From contig NC_083605.1 of assembly GCF_029168945.1 (NCBI RefSeq), positions 76,030,969 through 76,094,968 of the forward strand: a stretch of DNA of 64,000 bases. Reading direction: 5' to 3'. A program made the position numbers and the translations under genes. Shown piece after piece: positions 36,001-49,660 of the stretch (position 1 is its first letter; each line of letters begins with the position of its first letter). Origin of the DNA: Cannabis sativa. Its lineage: Eukaryota; Streptophyta; Magnoliopsida; Rosales; Cannabaceae. The notes below the pieces were generated by a model, which searched no databases, had not been told where the DNA came from, and saw only the letters and a list, made by a program, of their open reading frames with translations.

Positions 36001-36583
36001 AGGTATTGCCACACCACTCTACTATAGTTACTGTAGTAGTGTTTGGTTTGATAATGGTATGGGCTTTTAGCCTTGCTTTCAGTTGGGTGATCGGTGAAAA
36101 ATCAATTTACTTATGGCACTTCCAAGTGGTTAGCATGGTTACCTATTATTGTGTTCAAATTTAGGGGATTCTCAAATTGTTATTAGCCATATGGCTTCTG
36201 ATTCATTTTCTTTAGATTGTTCTTTACATTGTTGGTCGTGTTATTTCCTTTTATTCTTGTTTGAATAATATAGTTATTATTGCCCAATATTCTTTTGTGA
36301 CATCTTTAGCTGATAGTCATTGATATGTTTGATTTGTCGTTAGTTCACTCAAGTTAAAAATTTAGTATTTTTCACACTTTTTTAATACTTTAAAGTTGAG
36401 GGCTTAGTGGTTCTTTCATTGGAGATACTATTGGGATTTCTTTTTTTATTATTGTAAATGACTTGGTTGGCTTATTATTATTTTGTTAAGTCCACTCGTT
36501 GAACGATATCATCATGTAATAAATATTGTTCAATTTACCTATTAATAAATATTTTAGTGTTTCTTTCAAAAAAAAAAAAAAAA
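36001..36583 (+). mobile_element. Possible LINE 3' end with poly-A tail
   Basis: Moderately T-rich sequence without an open frame ends in TTTCTTTC followed by a 16-base A-run (36568-36583), the usual finish of plant LINEs. Scattered words resemble an RNase H region but all frames have stops. No target duplication was identified, so this is a weak call. Confidence 0.35.
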
Positions 36584-37137
36584 GTGAGAAATTAAAAATC
36601 AAAATAAAAGTATATATTGAAATTAATAATGAAAAAGCAATAATAATTAATTCATAGAATCAATCCATTAATCCCTTTCTAATCTAAAGTTACATCTCAT
36701 CTAAAAATTCTAGCCAAGTATCTAAAACTAAAATATTCACTCAACACATTAACTCTCTATTAAAAAAAAATATTTATTAATTCTCTGATCTAATTCTCCA
36801 TTCAAGTCGAATCTACGATTTTCAGCTCACCAACAGATAGCACAAATAAAAATAATTTCGGAGCTATACTATTATTTACATATCGACCTAAATTTAATTA
36901 TTTTTTATGTGTTTTATGATTGTTTCGCAAAAAATTTAATTAAACAAAATATAATAGAAATAAATTCTACCTATAATTTTATGTTTATAAATTTACAATT
37001 TAGAGGAATTCCAATTCATGTGGGAATTTATTTAGTTGGTAAATAGTTAATTAACGTCCTATAGACTATAGAGTAGAAAATTATCTTACTTCACCAAAGG
37101 CAAATCGTGTATAGAAAATAGGTCATACATTTTCCTT
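36584..37137. other. Intergenic, AT-rich
   Basis: No gene, RNA or clear repeat boundary was seen. Confidence 0.4.
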
Positions 37138-37370
37138 CTTTTTTTTTTTTTTTTTTTTTGAAAGAAAACGAAAATATTCTATTAAATTTAAAAAACACAG
37201 CCTAAATAAAGATAAATAGAGGCTCAAAAAATTAAATAACTAAATCTATAGGAAGTTCCGGTTATAAAATACAGACTCATCTAAAAAAAAATTACCCTTT
37301 TTGCTAAAGAGTGAGCACTGAGCAATGGTATTCAAGAACCTATTACAATGAGAAAATTATAAATTGCTAG
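37138..37370 (-). mobile_element. LINE 3' fragment
   Basis: On the minus strand, a segment reading AHSLAKK (near 37310-37290), as at the end of plant LINE RNase H domains, leads down to a ~22-base T-run (37138-37159) representing the poly-A tail. Heavily decayed and 5'-truncated. Confidence 0.5.
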
Positions 37371-37584
37371 AGATTTTATATATCGATAGAAGATAAATTA
37401 CAACTCAATTGTAAAAATAATACAAAGACTAAAATAAAAGATTTATTACATAAATATTACAACACATTTATAATATATATGTATAATATATATATATATA
37501 TATTATATATAAGAAAGGTAAAAAAGATCAATTATAATACATGTAATATATAACATATACAATGTAATATGAAGAAGAAGATAT

Positions 37585-38085
37585 ATATTGTTGGGAATTC
37601 AAATAAAGTCCCACATTGGCTAGAAATGGAAAAGATCATGAGTATATAAGGATGTACATATCTCTATTGGTATGAGACCTTTTGAGAAGGTGACAATATC
37701 ATACTTGGAGTAGAGATAGGTGATGTCCGATGTGATGTACCTCAATGTACTTTCATGATGTTCGTGGATGTGCTCAGTTAGGCAGTGTGCTTTGATTCTA
37801 TTCGGAGTTGTGTCAAAAATCTTCCTGACAATGAAGGTCAGGGCGTGTTCCGATTGATGATAGCGACAGTGCAAAAATGGAAGATCGTTTGATAGGAGGA
37901 TTGTTGGGAATGCAAACAAAATCCCTTATTGGCTATAAATGAGAAGGATCATGAGTATATAGGAATGGACATATCTCTATTGATATGACATTTTGAGAAA
38001 GTGCCCAAGAACAAAACCGTGAGGACTTAAGCCAAAGTGAACAATATCATACCTGGAGTGGAGATGAATGGTGTTTGATAGAAAA
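37585..38085. repeat. Two partial copies of an LTR/TRIM-like repeat
   Basis: TTGTTGGGAATTCAAATAAAGTCCCACATTGGCTA (in outline: TTGTTGGGAATTC...CCCACATTGGCT) at 37589 recurs with changes at 37899. Both copies continue ATCATGAGTATATA, ACATATCTCTATTG.TATGA and CAATATCATAC.TGGAGT.GAGAT. TGTTGGGA starts and these conserved words are common in short plant LTR elements. A copy pair in direct orientation may be two diverged LTRs or a tandem repeat. No internal retroelement genes are present. Confidence 0.5.
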
Positions 38086-39363
38086 CTTGGTTCATTCTAA
38101 ATGAGCACCAAAGACCTATTTTTATAGTGTTTAAGTGATCGCATTTAGAATTCAAACACACCACACCTTATTTCTCTCACATAAATGAGTATCAATCCAT
38201 TTTGTAACAACTATATCATCATAATTTTAAATTCTTTAAATCAAATTGTGTAAGAATTATTTTATTACATTAATTATGTGTGATCAACAAAAGAGTTACA
38301 AGTGATAACGAATTGTAACTTCTCTCCAAGTTACAACATGTACGTTACAAAGTGTAGTTTAAAACTATAGGTTACACATTTATTTATCATACACTTAAGG
38401 CCAGTTTGGCACATCTGTGCTTCGGGAAAAACAGTTGTAGTTGTACTGTGAGAAAAAACAGTTGTAGCAAAACTGTAGAAAAAAGCTGAATTGAGTGTTT
38501 AGTAAATATAAATTTTAAAGTGCTATGAATTTTCAAGATTCTATTATAATAATGAGAATGTTATAATCTAATTTATTATAATTATAATCTATATAAAAAA
38601 AATATGTTGTATAAATTTTTTATATATTTTTAATTATTTTTTCCTACATTATAAATTTATACACATTTGATAAAATAATTTATAATAATATAAATTATAA
38701 TTTTATAACTTGTAATTTATAGAAAACTCTAAGTTTACGTGGTTTGTTAATATATCAACATAATATATTTATCACATTTTAATTTATACTTGTTATATTA
38801 TCAAATAATATAACATAAACTATGGAAAGATTTTCAAATAAGAGATATATCATTACGTCATTACTATTGGGAAGACAAAACGAAGACAATCAGAAAAAGT
38901 TTGTAACTCTAATTAAATATAAATATGTAGATGGATAAAGGAAAATATTTTCTAATCAAGTTTTTATTTATATTCTCAATTTAAGTGTAACTCTTTTTTT
39001 TTTCTTTTCTTTTCTTTTTTTTAATAAAAAACATGCATAGATAGAAAATAAATCTCTTATTTCATTCATCTTAGAGGCAAATTTTGCATTATTTTGTTAT
39101 TGTGGCATTTAATAACTCTTCTAGTTCTATTAAATGCCATACTAATTTTTTCATGTACATATAAATGGCCATTAAATTGGAAAAGATAAGCTTTATCATA
39201 CCTCAAAATCCAAAATATACTCACATTTTTTTCCTTCTTCTAAAGATATAAATAAAATAAAATAAAAAATGATTCCTCAAGTGATAATAAGACTTGTAAA
39301 AGATTCAAAACTATATAAAAGGATGGTGCTCAAGAAGAAAATTTGAGTAAGTTTTTACTTGTT
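38086..39363. other. Intergenic, repeat-rich
   Basis: AT-rich. At 38400-38490, GGCCAGTTTGGCACATCTGTGC and two AAACAGTTGTAG words suggest one end of a MITE whose other end was not found. The last part should be the 3'UTR of the ABCF gene. No gene was seen. Confidence 0.4.
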
Positions 39364-42300
39364 TTAAGATTGGAGAATCTTCTTGTACTCGTTGAAAGTT
39401 CCATGGAATGGATTCACCCTACCTTCCGACACCACCCATAGCTCTTCCACGCTTCCCGAAATTAGATGTTCGTCGTGACTAACCTGTTTAACCAAAACAC
39501 ACACACACACACAATTTGTAACTAAAGCTTGGGTAAAATTGCCTAGATTTATAGACGTTTTATTAATCGGGTTTTGAAATCATTACCATAAGAACGCCTC
39601 CTTGGAAAAGAACAAGTCCTTGAATTAGTGCCTCAACGGCATCCAAATCCTACATTTTCAACAACAATAGGTGAGAAAATTGTAATAGATGGAGATAATA
39701 TTGTTTGTTTCTTGCAATATATACAGAATAAATGAATTAGCCAATAAAGGGCAAGCACACCTTGAGATTTCTAGACTAAAATGGCTAACTTAAATCGAGA
39801 CATATTGACAGCTCGGCTTTGCTCGAAAAACAAAGAACCAAACCGAGTAGCCCACGAAGAGCATTAAACATAAAAAGAAGAAAGGGGTAGCTTACCAAAT
39901 GATTGGAAGGCTCGTCAAGTAATATAATGTGAGGTTTCTTGAAAGTTATCTTAGCAAATGCAACTCTGCTCTTCTGACCACCTAATATTTCAGTTGAGCA
40001 AATTGGATGAGCAACCCAGTTAAATATTTTTAAAAAAAAGATAAATAATAAAAAGAAAAGAGCTACTAATCATATACAAACATATATATAGGATGTTGAC
40101 CATTGTCAAAAGCTGGAGGCCGCGGGTAAACTACAAGTTACATAAAAGTTTTTAAAGTAAACAAGTTAAGAAAGGAAAATACCAGACAAAGTGTACATTG
40201 GCTGAAGTGCAAGATTTCCCGTGACACCAAATGAACCGAGGTGACTTCGGAGCTTCTGTTCAGGCACTCCCTGAAAGAAGAGAGATTTTGTTTTCAAATC
40301 AGAAACAAAAGTGCTTATATAAACTCCGCCAAAAACCACTCAACCCAAAGTGAGAATGTTTCAGGCAGGAATTAAACAACTTAAATCCCAGAAAAATTGG
40401 AGATTCAACTTATGAGCAAGAATAAACATAAACTTCATTAGATATATTTCCCTTGATTGAAAGTTCGATAATTCTAGCATGAAATTTTCTAATGAGCTAA
40501 AAATTTGCTAGGTGAGAATGAAAATTTCTCATGCTATCAGAAAATCCATATTGCTAAGGTTAACATGTATTTGAAATACAAGGAAAAGTAGAGATGGGGC
40601 AACACTAAGAACAGCTTTCTATATTTGTTAGCTTTGGAAGAAAAGTAGTTTTGTTAACAAGAACTTACTGGGTAGCAGCGCATCATATACAAAAGAGGAT
40701 TTGAAGATAAGTCAAGTCCATCCACGTGGTGCTGACTGAAGACAGCTATACGAACCTGAATGAACAATATGGTGATCAGATTAAAGCATTAAAACTCCAA
40801 GTCCAATGAGTTAAGTTGCTAATCAGACAAGTAGATTGGTAATTAAGAATTATATATGCTTATTTATTTATGGGAAACAAGATAGCTTGATAATTATGAA
40901 TCCAGCAGTCCTCTTATATTTCAAAGATATCAACCATCAACAAAACACAATCGCATTTCAATTAAAATATGAAATTCGGTTGCTATTTATAATAATAGCG
41001 GACAAAAAGCAGTTGAAGGAAAAATGATCAAACCTTAGCTGAGCGGAAAACTGTCCCAGAGGTTGGTTGTAGCTCTCCTGCAATTAGTTTGAGTATGGTT
41101 GATTTCCCTATACCATTTGGCCCAACCACTGCAAAATGATTTTGAAACCCAGAAGTGAATTTGGGAAAGAAATAGAAGAACTTACAAAGTTGACTAGTTG
41201 AAAGACATAAATGTTAAGATTACACTAGCAACAGTAAATTATTCCAACCATGAGCTTTGTAGGGATCAACATCATCCTTAAGATTGATTTTATATCAAAT
41301 AAGCAAATGCAAATACACAGTGGGAAAACATATACACACCACACACACTCCTATGTGTCAGCATCACCTTAAAGATTGATATGAGTCACAAATATATTCA
41401 AACAAACTTACCACGAATACACACACACACACTGAGTATAAATATCAGCTTTATGATTGATTTCTATCGCATAAATATATGCAGCATACATTGGAAGATC
41501 CCACAAACGTGAAAATTATCAATTACAAGCGCAGAATAACGTTAAAAATAGATAAAAACTGTCTACTGCATTCCTAGATAATTTAGAAAGATAAATAAAA
41601 GAAAAATCCACTTCAACAAGATTCCTTACTTGCAACACGGCTGTCTAGGTCAATCCCGAAATTTAAGTTCCTAAACAATATAGGACCGCCAGGATAACCA
41701 AATGAAGCATCACTGCAAATAATTTCCAACACATCAAAAGATTATAAGCACTTGATCTAAGTGAGACCATGGGAATAGAAAACATCACAGGTTAATCAAG
41801 TCAAACATGGTATCTTAAACCAGACTATGACTACTAGGATTCAATATTTTGAAGTTTATCAAGAACATGGCTAGTTGAGGTTGTTTATTATAAGAAAAAT
41901 AAAGCCAGTATGAATCACAATCACTGGAAGCAGGAGAAATAACAGAAAATGATTTTTTTTTACAACACTTCAACCCAAAGGCCAAAAAGGTATCAATAAA
42001 TAAATGTAACCACTCAGAAAAATGAGTTGCAAACCTGAAACTTATAATAGGGGCACCTGGCCTGTCATCTGGAGTTGGGAACTCAAATTTATAGCTGCAT
42101 ATGGGGGATAAAGGGACAGCTAAAGATTAATGAAACATAAAAGAAAAGAACAATGGAAGAAAAGTTGATGAAAATTTGGATGTAGCAGCTTTTCTCCGAA
42201 ATTCAACGTTGAGTATCCAAAAGAAAAAGGTGCTTACTCAGGATCATTAACAACTTCATCTACATGACCCATCCGCTCCAATGCCTAGCATTTAATGAAA

Positions 42301-45300
42301 AAACATTAATGAATTGCAAGGACAAAGTAATATAACGAAAAAATAAATAAATGGCAAAGAGTTAAATAGATCCAGGATATAGAGATCAAAGCAATCTTTA
42401 AATCACAAAACAACAATGTAGGAGGACAGGTCTACCTTGATTCTTGACTGAACAAGAGATGCTCTCTTTGCGTTGTAACGAAACTTATCAATAAATGTCT
42501 GCAGTGTTAAAAAGGTCATGTGGTAGTCAAATACGAGTCGTGAAAAATCCAGCGGAAAAAAAAAACAGAAAAGGATGATCTCAAATAACAAGATTTTAGT
42601 AACAGCTTAGTTAATTGCATCCACAATAGTGAGCAAATGATCAGTGAATCAGAAAACCACACTTCACCCCAACTAAGATACAAGAAGATCCCAAAGTGAA
42701 ATGAATTACAGAAAAGTAAAAGAAACGAAGCATCAAATACCAAAAGAAATTACCAATGAAATACAAAAGATACAAAATCTGACTTAACTGCCACTCAGAA
42801 GTCAGAATCAGTTAAACCAAAATGTATAGAAGAAATGTTCTGTGTGTCATACTTCAGAGTTCAGATAGAGTTAAAGGTTTTTCTCTTTTGCTTTTCTTTT
42901 CTTTTTTTTTTTTTTTTTTTTTGACAATGAGCAGAGATAAAGGTTATTAACAAGGCATACGTCTTTGACAATAAACAATTGATCACCCTGTCTCGGTGCC
43001 AAAGCAAGCATTAACGTGGAAACAACCAATAATGCAGACAATGTTAAAAAAACAGATATCTAACCCTAAATAATAAAAAACAATCAGCATAATCATATTT
43101 ATTTTATTATGAAAGGATTAACAACCTGCATATGGGATCTTGAACGTTCATTTGCTTCAAAAGCTTTCTGTTTATTTTTTATCTGTTCTTCTCGTGTCCT
43201 CTCAAAGATATCATAATTACCCTTGTACGCAGTCAGTTTTTGTCCTTGTAGATGAAGAATATCAGTAACCACCTGTAAATACAGGAAAATTGAATAAGAC
43301 ACAATTATTTCCCATACAAAGCTTGGAAGGCATAACAAAGATAATTACCGTGTTCAAAAATTCTCTAGCGTGAGAAACAACTATGAACGTCTTTGGCCAT
43401 TTCACCAGGTAAGTCTCCAGCCACAACACAGCATGAAGATCAAGATGGTTCTGCAGGTATATAAAGAGTAAGGCAAGCAGCTCAACAAGAGTACTTGGTA
43501 AATAACAATACAGATTACAAATAACAAAATGAATGAAGTCAGAGGTACTTATAATGCACATAACATACTGTGGGTTCATCCAGTAGCAATAAATCAGGCT
43601 CTATGAAAAGGGCACGTGCGAGGGCAATTCGCATTCTCCATCCTCCAGAAAATGTTTTTGTTGCTTTTAGCTGCATTTCTGGAGTAAAACTAAGACCCTG
43701 TAGAATATTTTTATAGCACGACACCAATCAGAAAAAGAAGCCAAAACATAATTTCTTCATGGTTTTTACTAATTACAGATCAAATAAAGCAAACTAAATT
43801 TCAGAAAAGAGCATGCGCAATATGTCAAGAGAACTAAGAAGCCACAAAATTCAACCACCAAAACAGAACTCACAGCGAGAATGGCAGCTGCACGAGACTC
43901 TGCAGAATCTGCATCAATGAATTCAAGCCGTTTGTATATCTGCTGAAGCCTTTGTGAAATTGCATCTTTGTCCGCTCCTCCATTGGTTTTTCCATCATCC
44001 AAGTCCATGTCTCTCTTAAATTAATGAAGGATAGCCAAAAAAAGGGGCATAGAACCATCAATTCAACTAAAAATATCAACCAAAGTAAAGTAGGATAAAT
44101 TAACACAAACAAAACAACAACAGAAAATATATATTCACCTGCAGAGCACTAAGGCGAGCTTCTTCTTGCAAGAGTTGGGTTCTCTCTATGTCAGAGTTGA
44201 GAACACATTGCAAAGCTGATATATCATCACCAACAACTTCTTGCTCCACATGCAATATCTGGCAATTTGAAGGAATGCCGTCAATGGCATGCATAGCCAT
44301 GTGCCTGAGGAATGTTGTTTTTCCTGTTCCGTTTCTTCCAACAAGACCTAGAAAAATTGCACAAAAACATGTCATCATCATCAAAGTCGGATAACGAATT
44401 ACAATGAATGGATAAAAGATTATATCATTTACAATTGCCTTTAAATAGAGACCATAAGACTGATGCAAGGTGACTTTTTTTTCCTTTCTACAACAAGCTC
44501 ACCCTCCCTAAAATGAAGATGAAATAAAGATTATTACAATGCCAACAACATATATCAAACTTACCATAATGCCTTCCAAACGAGAGTGTAAGTTCACCAT
44601 CCACAATGAGCTCCCGACCACCAACAGAAACACTGAAATTCTCCATACGAATGTCCTTGACAGTTGATCCACCACTGTTGTCGTGAGTAACACACACAAC
44701 AGGCATCCCTTCCCTAGCTGCTTCCATCTCTGCCAAATGGATTTGGTATTCCACCTAAATAATAAAAATTAGTAAAAATATTGATTAAAAAAACCTTATC
44801 AAACAAATATTATGATAGTGACGCAGTTCATATGAAACATCAATCAAATAATCAGCAATGCTCAACATATGGTTTGTAATTGTATGACACCTAATATGTT
44901 GCAAACTCAGTTAAAAACTTGTTACTAATTTCTTTCATCTTGTTGTTATTTTGCCATTATGGTTATTAAAATTTACCTCTCTTTGGCGCTCGTCCTTCCT
45001 CTTTCGCCTTTCTAGCTTAGCTTTGTCACGTTCAGTGAGCAGAGGACCATCAAAAACTTCAACCTTCTTTTTTGGAGCTTGCTCTTCATCCATTCCATCA
45101 TCCATTCTAAAAGGTGTTGCAAGGCTCCGCATAGTTGGTTTAGGTTTAACTAGTCCATGCTTCCCAAACTTTTCAGATAATATACTACATACCTATTACA
45201 AACAAAAATTAAAATCAATAATGAATCACAAGTTCCATGAATTCAACCTAAAATTGTTAAATTAGCAAAATAACCACATTGAATTTACACTGTGCAACCA

Positions 45301-45765
45301 TATATACACTGTGCAACCATATAGTGTAATTTTTGGCAATAATTTTGTCTGACAAAAAATTTCATAATGACTATTTTTACAAAACACTCCAAAACAAATT
45401 AACTGGCATCGAACTCAATATCAATATATGAAAATCGAAAGCGTAATAGGATCAATTCAATGCTGTTACTGTTCAGCAAATTCAAGTAAAATATTCAACT
45501 GTCGAATGATTTTTTAGCTGATAAACAAAACCAAAAAGGTAATTGAGGATATGAAACTCACAGAACGACATTCGGTGGTGTCATCGACGCAACCAGCACC
45601 GACGAGAAGCTCACCGATGGCTTCAAAAGCACCTTCGCCGTCGATTCCGAAATCGAAGTCTTCGTCGGCGAGGACGTTGATGATGTAGTCCATAATAGGT
45701 TGATCCACATCCACGGCCCTTCGGCCAAGCACTTCTTGCACCACAGAGCCCGCTACCTCTGTCAT
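39364..45765 (-). CDS. ABCF3: ABC transporter F family ATPase (ABCF3/GCN20-like)
   Basis: A soluble twin-ATPase of the ABCF class, without membrane segments, acting with translation rather than transport. Exons (18): 45765-45562, 45192-44977, 44754-44565, 44347-44139, 44014-43874, 43697-43569, 43450-43349, 43272-43126, 42498-42436, 42284-42238, 42094-42035, 41712-41630, 41128-41034, 40755-40669, 40270-40183, 39981-39896, 39649-39587, 39483-39364. Joined in phase they give 709 residues, close to plant ABCF3. NBD1 has Walker A GRNGTGKT (207-214), signature SGGWRMR (337-) and Walker [13 protein letters not shown] (356-367). NBD2 has GPNGIGKS (533-540), LSGGQKSR (619-) and [12 protein letters not shown]. 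Between them is the charged linker ([20 protein letters not shown], residues 398-446). All catalytic motifs look intact. Confidence 0.95.
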
Positions 45766-45963
45766 TTTCTCGGAAACTTTTAATTTTCCGGGAAAACAAT
45801 CTTTCTTCGCACCAAAGGGTTTTGCGGATATTTGAGAGCCCCCCTTTGATGAATAAAAGCCCTTTTAAGGAGTGAGAACTTAAACGACAGCGTTTTGATG
45901 AAACCTCATTAAATTTTTTATTTTTTGATTTTTTGAGTTTTTTTTTTTTATATATATATATAA

Positions 45964-46984
45964 TAAGAGCGCGTTTGGAAAGTCACAATGTAATTAAATT
46001 TGTGTGTAATTAGAGGTAATTACACAATTTGACATGTTTTTCTGACCATATAATTACACTATAACTATGTAATTGAAAGTAATTGAGTGGTTCCAATTAC
46101 ACTCTCTAATTCTCGTGCCCCCATGAGAATTGAATGTAATTACACTGTGTAATTACTAAAAACTTTTCATATTAAACATTAGCTACTAAAAAATATTATT
46201 TTCTCATGTAATTACTAACTATTTTGCCAAACAAGATATTAGGAATTCATATATAATTACTATCTCATATCCAAACACACCTCGCATTTTAAAATATAGG
46301 TGGTGTTTGGTTCACATGAATGAGTATTGGAATGGACTTGCTATTCCTTAAGAAAGCTCAATCAAGTGTTTGGTTTCTTTATTAGAACTTGAAAGCCCAT
46401 TCCAAAGGAATTACAATTCACCTAAACTAAGGATTTACTTTTCCACTATAAAATCACTTGAAAGCTAATTCCATACTAACAAAAGTCTATTTTACCCTAT
46501 CAATCCTCCTCCACTTCTCACTTTTTTTTGGATGTTACCATCATATTACTAATTATTTAATATTTATATGCAATTTTATTATTTTATTTTTTAATAATTA
46601 AGTTTGAGAATGTGCACATTTCCCTCACATGATAAATATATTTTTTTGCTAAGAATATTATTTATTTGTTCAATTCATAAAATAATGGTAATTTAATAAA
46701 ATAAATATAATTTTTGAAGAGTAAAGGGTAATTTAGTCAAAATAATAAAAGTTCTATTCCATTCCATACAATACCAAACATGATAATTCTTATTCCGTTG
46801 TTGATTCCATAGGCTTTACCAAACAAAAGAATAAAAATTCCATTCCTTTCCATTCTTATTCCTATTCCTATTCCCATTCCCATTCCATTTTCACTTAGTA
46901 ACCAAACGCCACCATAGTGTAATTACTAAACTATGTAATTACCCTACCTAGTAATTACACAGTTACTTCCAAACACACCTTAAA
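45964..46984. mobile_element. MITE with GTAATTACAC repeats, split by a nested MITE
   Basis: The left end GAGCGCGTTTGGAAAGT and right end ACTTCCAAACACACCTT are imperfect inverted repeats. The flanking interiors share many TAATTACAC / GTGTAATTA words on both strands. A second CCAAACACACCTCGC at about 46271-46285 could be an alternative right end. The element at 46299-46913 interrupts it. It lies just upstream of the ABCF3 start. Its class is uncertain. Confidence 0.55.
46299..46913. mobile_element. Nested MITE with GGTGGTGTTTGG ends
   Basis: 615 bp. The start GGTGGTGTTTGGTT and end AACCAAACGCCACC are inverted repeats, flanked by ATA on both sides (46296-46298, 46914-46916). Inside are paired words such as GGAATGG/CCATTCC near both ends. 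Non-coding. The 3-bp flank suggests a Harbinger-like origin, but the target is not the usual TAA/TTA. Confidence 0.65.
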
Positions 46985-47449
46985 TTTTATCTTTCTTTTT
47001 TGAACAAGTATTTTGATGAATTAAATCTCATTGTAAAATTCATGAATGCACCCATACCCACGTTGAAGCGAGGTGGGACAGATGCCTCTCAAGAAATAGA
47101 AAAATAATGTATATATATTTTAGTTAGTTAAGATATATATTTTCTATTAAAAATAATAATATTAAACTTTGGTATGGTAGTTGAATCATACATAGTGGAG
47201 GTTGTTCAAATCTCAACAAAAGTATATTTACTTTTTAGTATTTTAATTTTTTTTTAACCTCTTTAATAAGATTCGTATTTAGTATTTTAATTATTGAAGT
47301 AAAATTTTTTATTGTTATTTTTTTTTTTTTACTTATATTTAATACTATAAAAATACAAATTTTTAACATGTTATATTACTTAGAAAAAAATAGTATGTCC
47401 CCCCACTTTTAAGAAAAAAAGTATGTCCTCCTCGACTTAAATTCTGAAT

Positions 47450-48130
47450 CTGCCACCGGATGCACACTTCTTGAAAATATTAGAGATAATTCTAATTTTT
47501 GCATCTCGAATTTTCAAGGTCATTGAAAATTCTTCCCAAACTATTAAGATGGTTGAATTCAAGGACTTTCGTTCAATCGACTAATACATGTTTGACGTTG
47601 ATGAAATTTTAAAGGGTATATTAATACATATCAAACTTCGGGAAACACAATTTAATACATATTAAAGTTTGGGAGCACAATTTGAACAGCTAAACAGAAT
47701 TAGACAAAAGTTACAATTTGGTACATATTAAAGTTCTGAGGCATGATTGGAAATATGGACAATAAATTTTACAGAATGTAACAAAAGTCATTCCTTTCAA
47801 TCAAACGCTACCTTACTTTCTTCATAGACAAGTTCTAAGACAAAATTATTGTATAGTAGACAATTTCTTCCCTCTTTGGTTCATTCTTAGACAACAATGT
47901 CTTATCTTAAAGAACTTTTGCTACTTTCTTCACTACCATAATTCCTTTGAGTCTATGTCTCCAAAGTGAGAATCATCTATAGCATCGAATTTATTAATCT
48001 CTTTTCTTTTTGATTATGTAATTGGTCAGTTGAATACAAAAGCTCTAGGATCTTGAACTTTCTCCAATTTGATCATTGAACCAAGCTCTGTTTTATAGGA
48101 AATAAAGCTCTAGTTTCCTAGTTTAAGAAC
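47450..48130. mobile_element. Degenerate copy of the long-TIR element seen at 53.2 kb
   Basis: The words CCCAAACTATTAAGATGGTTGAATTCAAGGACTTT, CATATCAAACTT and ACATATTAAAGTT (47530-47760) follow the same order as in the complete element at 53172-53573. Ends are not preserved. The remainder up to 48130 shows no gene. Confidence 0.45.
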
Positions 48131-48134
48131 CTTA

Positions 48135-48377
48135 GGGCTCGTTTGGAACGCCGTATTAAGTGGTATTGTATTGTATTGTATTATATTGAATTGTATTTTA
48201 TGTAATATTTTTATGTAAAACTATATGTGGTATTAACTTTTATGGACACCTAAATATATAATATTTTAGTATAAATTAAAGTTTAACATAGTATTATATA
48301 AAAATATGATATATAATCCAATTCAATATAATACAATACAATACAATACAACCTAATACGGCGTTCCAAACGAGCCC
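48135..48377. mobile_element. Tourist-like (PIF/Harbinger) MITE, copy 2
   Basis: 243 bp, ends GGGCTCGTTTGGAACGCCG and CGGCGTTCCAAACGAGCCC (near-perfect inverted repeats), flanked by TTA at 48132-48134 and 48378-48380. The interior matches the copy at 35781-35997 and carries TATTGTATTGTATTG / CAATACAATACAATA blocks. Its ends match each other better than those of copy 1, suggesting a younger insertion. Confidence 0.88.
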
Positions 48378-48380
48378 TTA

Positions 48381-49660
48381 AAGTACATGGGTTGAAATTA
48401 CGAACACTATAGGCAAAACTAGTTATCAAAATTGTTAGTAAACTAAGTATAAAAATGTTAGAATTTATGCTTTAAAAGCAAATATTTAATAAAAAAATAT
48501 ATTAAAAAATATATGAAAAATAAATATGTTAATTATAAAAATTTAATTAATAAATATTTTAAAAATTATGCATTCATATTAAGAATGTATGATCTAGTAA
48601 GAAAATACAAGAGAACTAAGATTATATGATATTATTAAAATAAGTTGATAGTTTATTAAAATATGAAATCTTTAATATGGAATTACCAAGTACGACTTAC
48701 TAAGTACTATACTTTAGTGTGTGTGTAATTTTGATTCGGATTGCAAATGTGAATAGATATTTAATAAATATATTGTGTACAATTTGATATGCATGATTGG
48801 ACCGATATGAACTAACATCTTTTATCAACGTGTCGTTTTTCATAAAAGAGTTATTCATATCACAACAATGATCATAAGTAGATCAGTCTGAATCCTGAGT
48901 ATTCATGAACTCATATTTGTGTTTATTAAGTTCTTTGATTCACTTGTTAAAGTTTCTTAAAGAAGATGATTCTTACAAATTTTGTTTAGGAACTTAATAA
49001 CATGAGAGGCTGAGAATGTTATACAATGGTAGAATCCAAACTTTCTGAAAAGATCAAATATTAGTTCTCTTATAGTGTTAATTCTGGAAGTGCTAACAAT
49101 TAGATCCAAATCTATAATTGGAGTTATAGATTAGTTGTTCACATTGAATTAAGGGTACATAAGGAATTCTGGAGATAATTAGAAGAGTAAAACGATAATT
49201 TTGACCAGCTCTAATAATGAATTAATGATTTGAAGACAAACTACTTATATTGACTAAATCAATAGACTACTAAAAAGAATTCTATAAATATAATTCCATA
49301 TTATTAAAGAGTGCAATTCTATATTCTCAAAGAGTACAATTTTATATTTATAATGGAGTAATAATATAATTAATAAACCTGAGTATTTTATTGATGAGTT
49401 AAGCACTTTCACAACATATATGTTTCTCAACACAATTTTCCAAAAATGGCTCTCAAACGCTAGTCAAAACTAGTATCAAGAGAATGACAGGTATTCGTGG
49501 CTCGCAAATAATAATAACCGTTTGTTTATTCTTTTTCTTTTTTCATGCAAATACTTCCAACCATTTATTTTAACAATATATATTTTTTATTTTTTATTTT
49601 TTTTGAGAGAAATATATTTTTTATTTTTATTTAAATGATATTCAGCATGTATTACTATAA
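48381..49660. other. Intergenic, AT-rich
   Basis: No gene, RNA gene or sharp repeat boundary was identified. Confidence 0.4.

Noticed and set aside
37620..37919. 99-codon minus-strand frame
   Set aside because: It lies within the LTR/TRIM-like repeat and has no recognisable domain.
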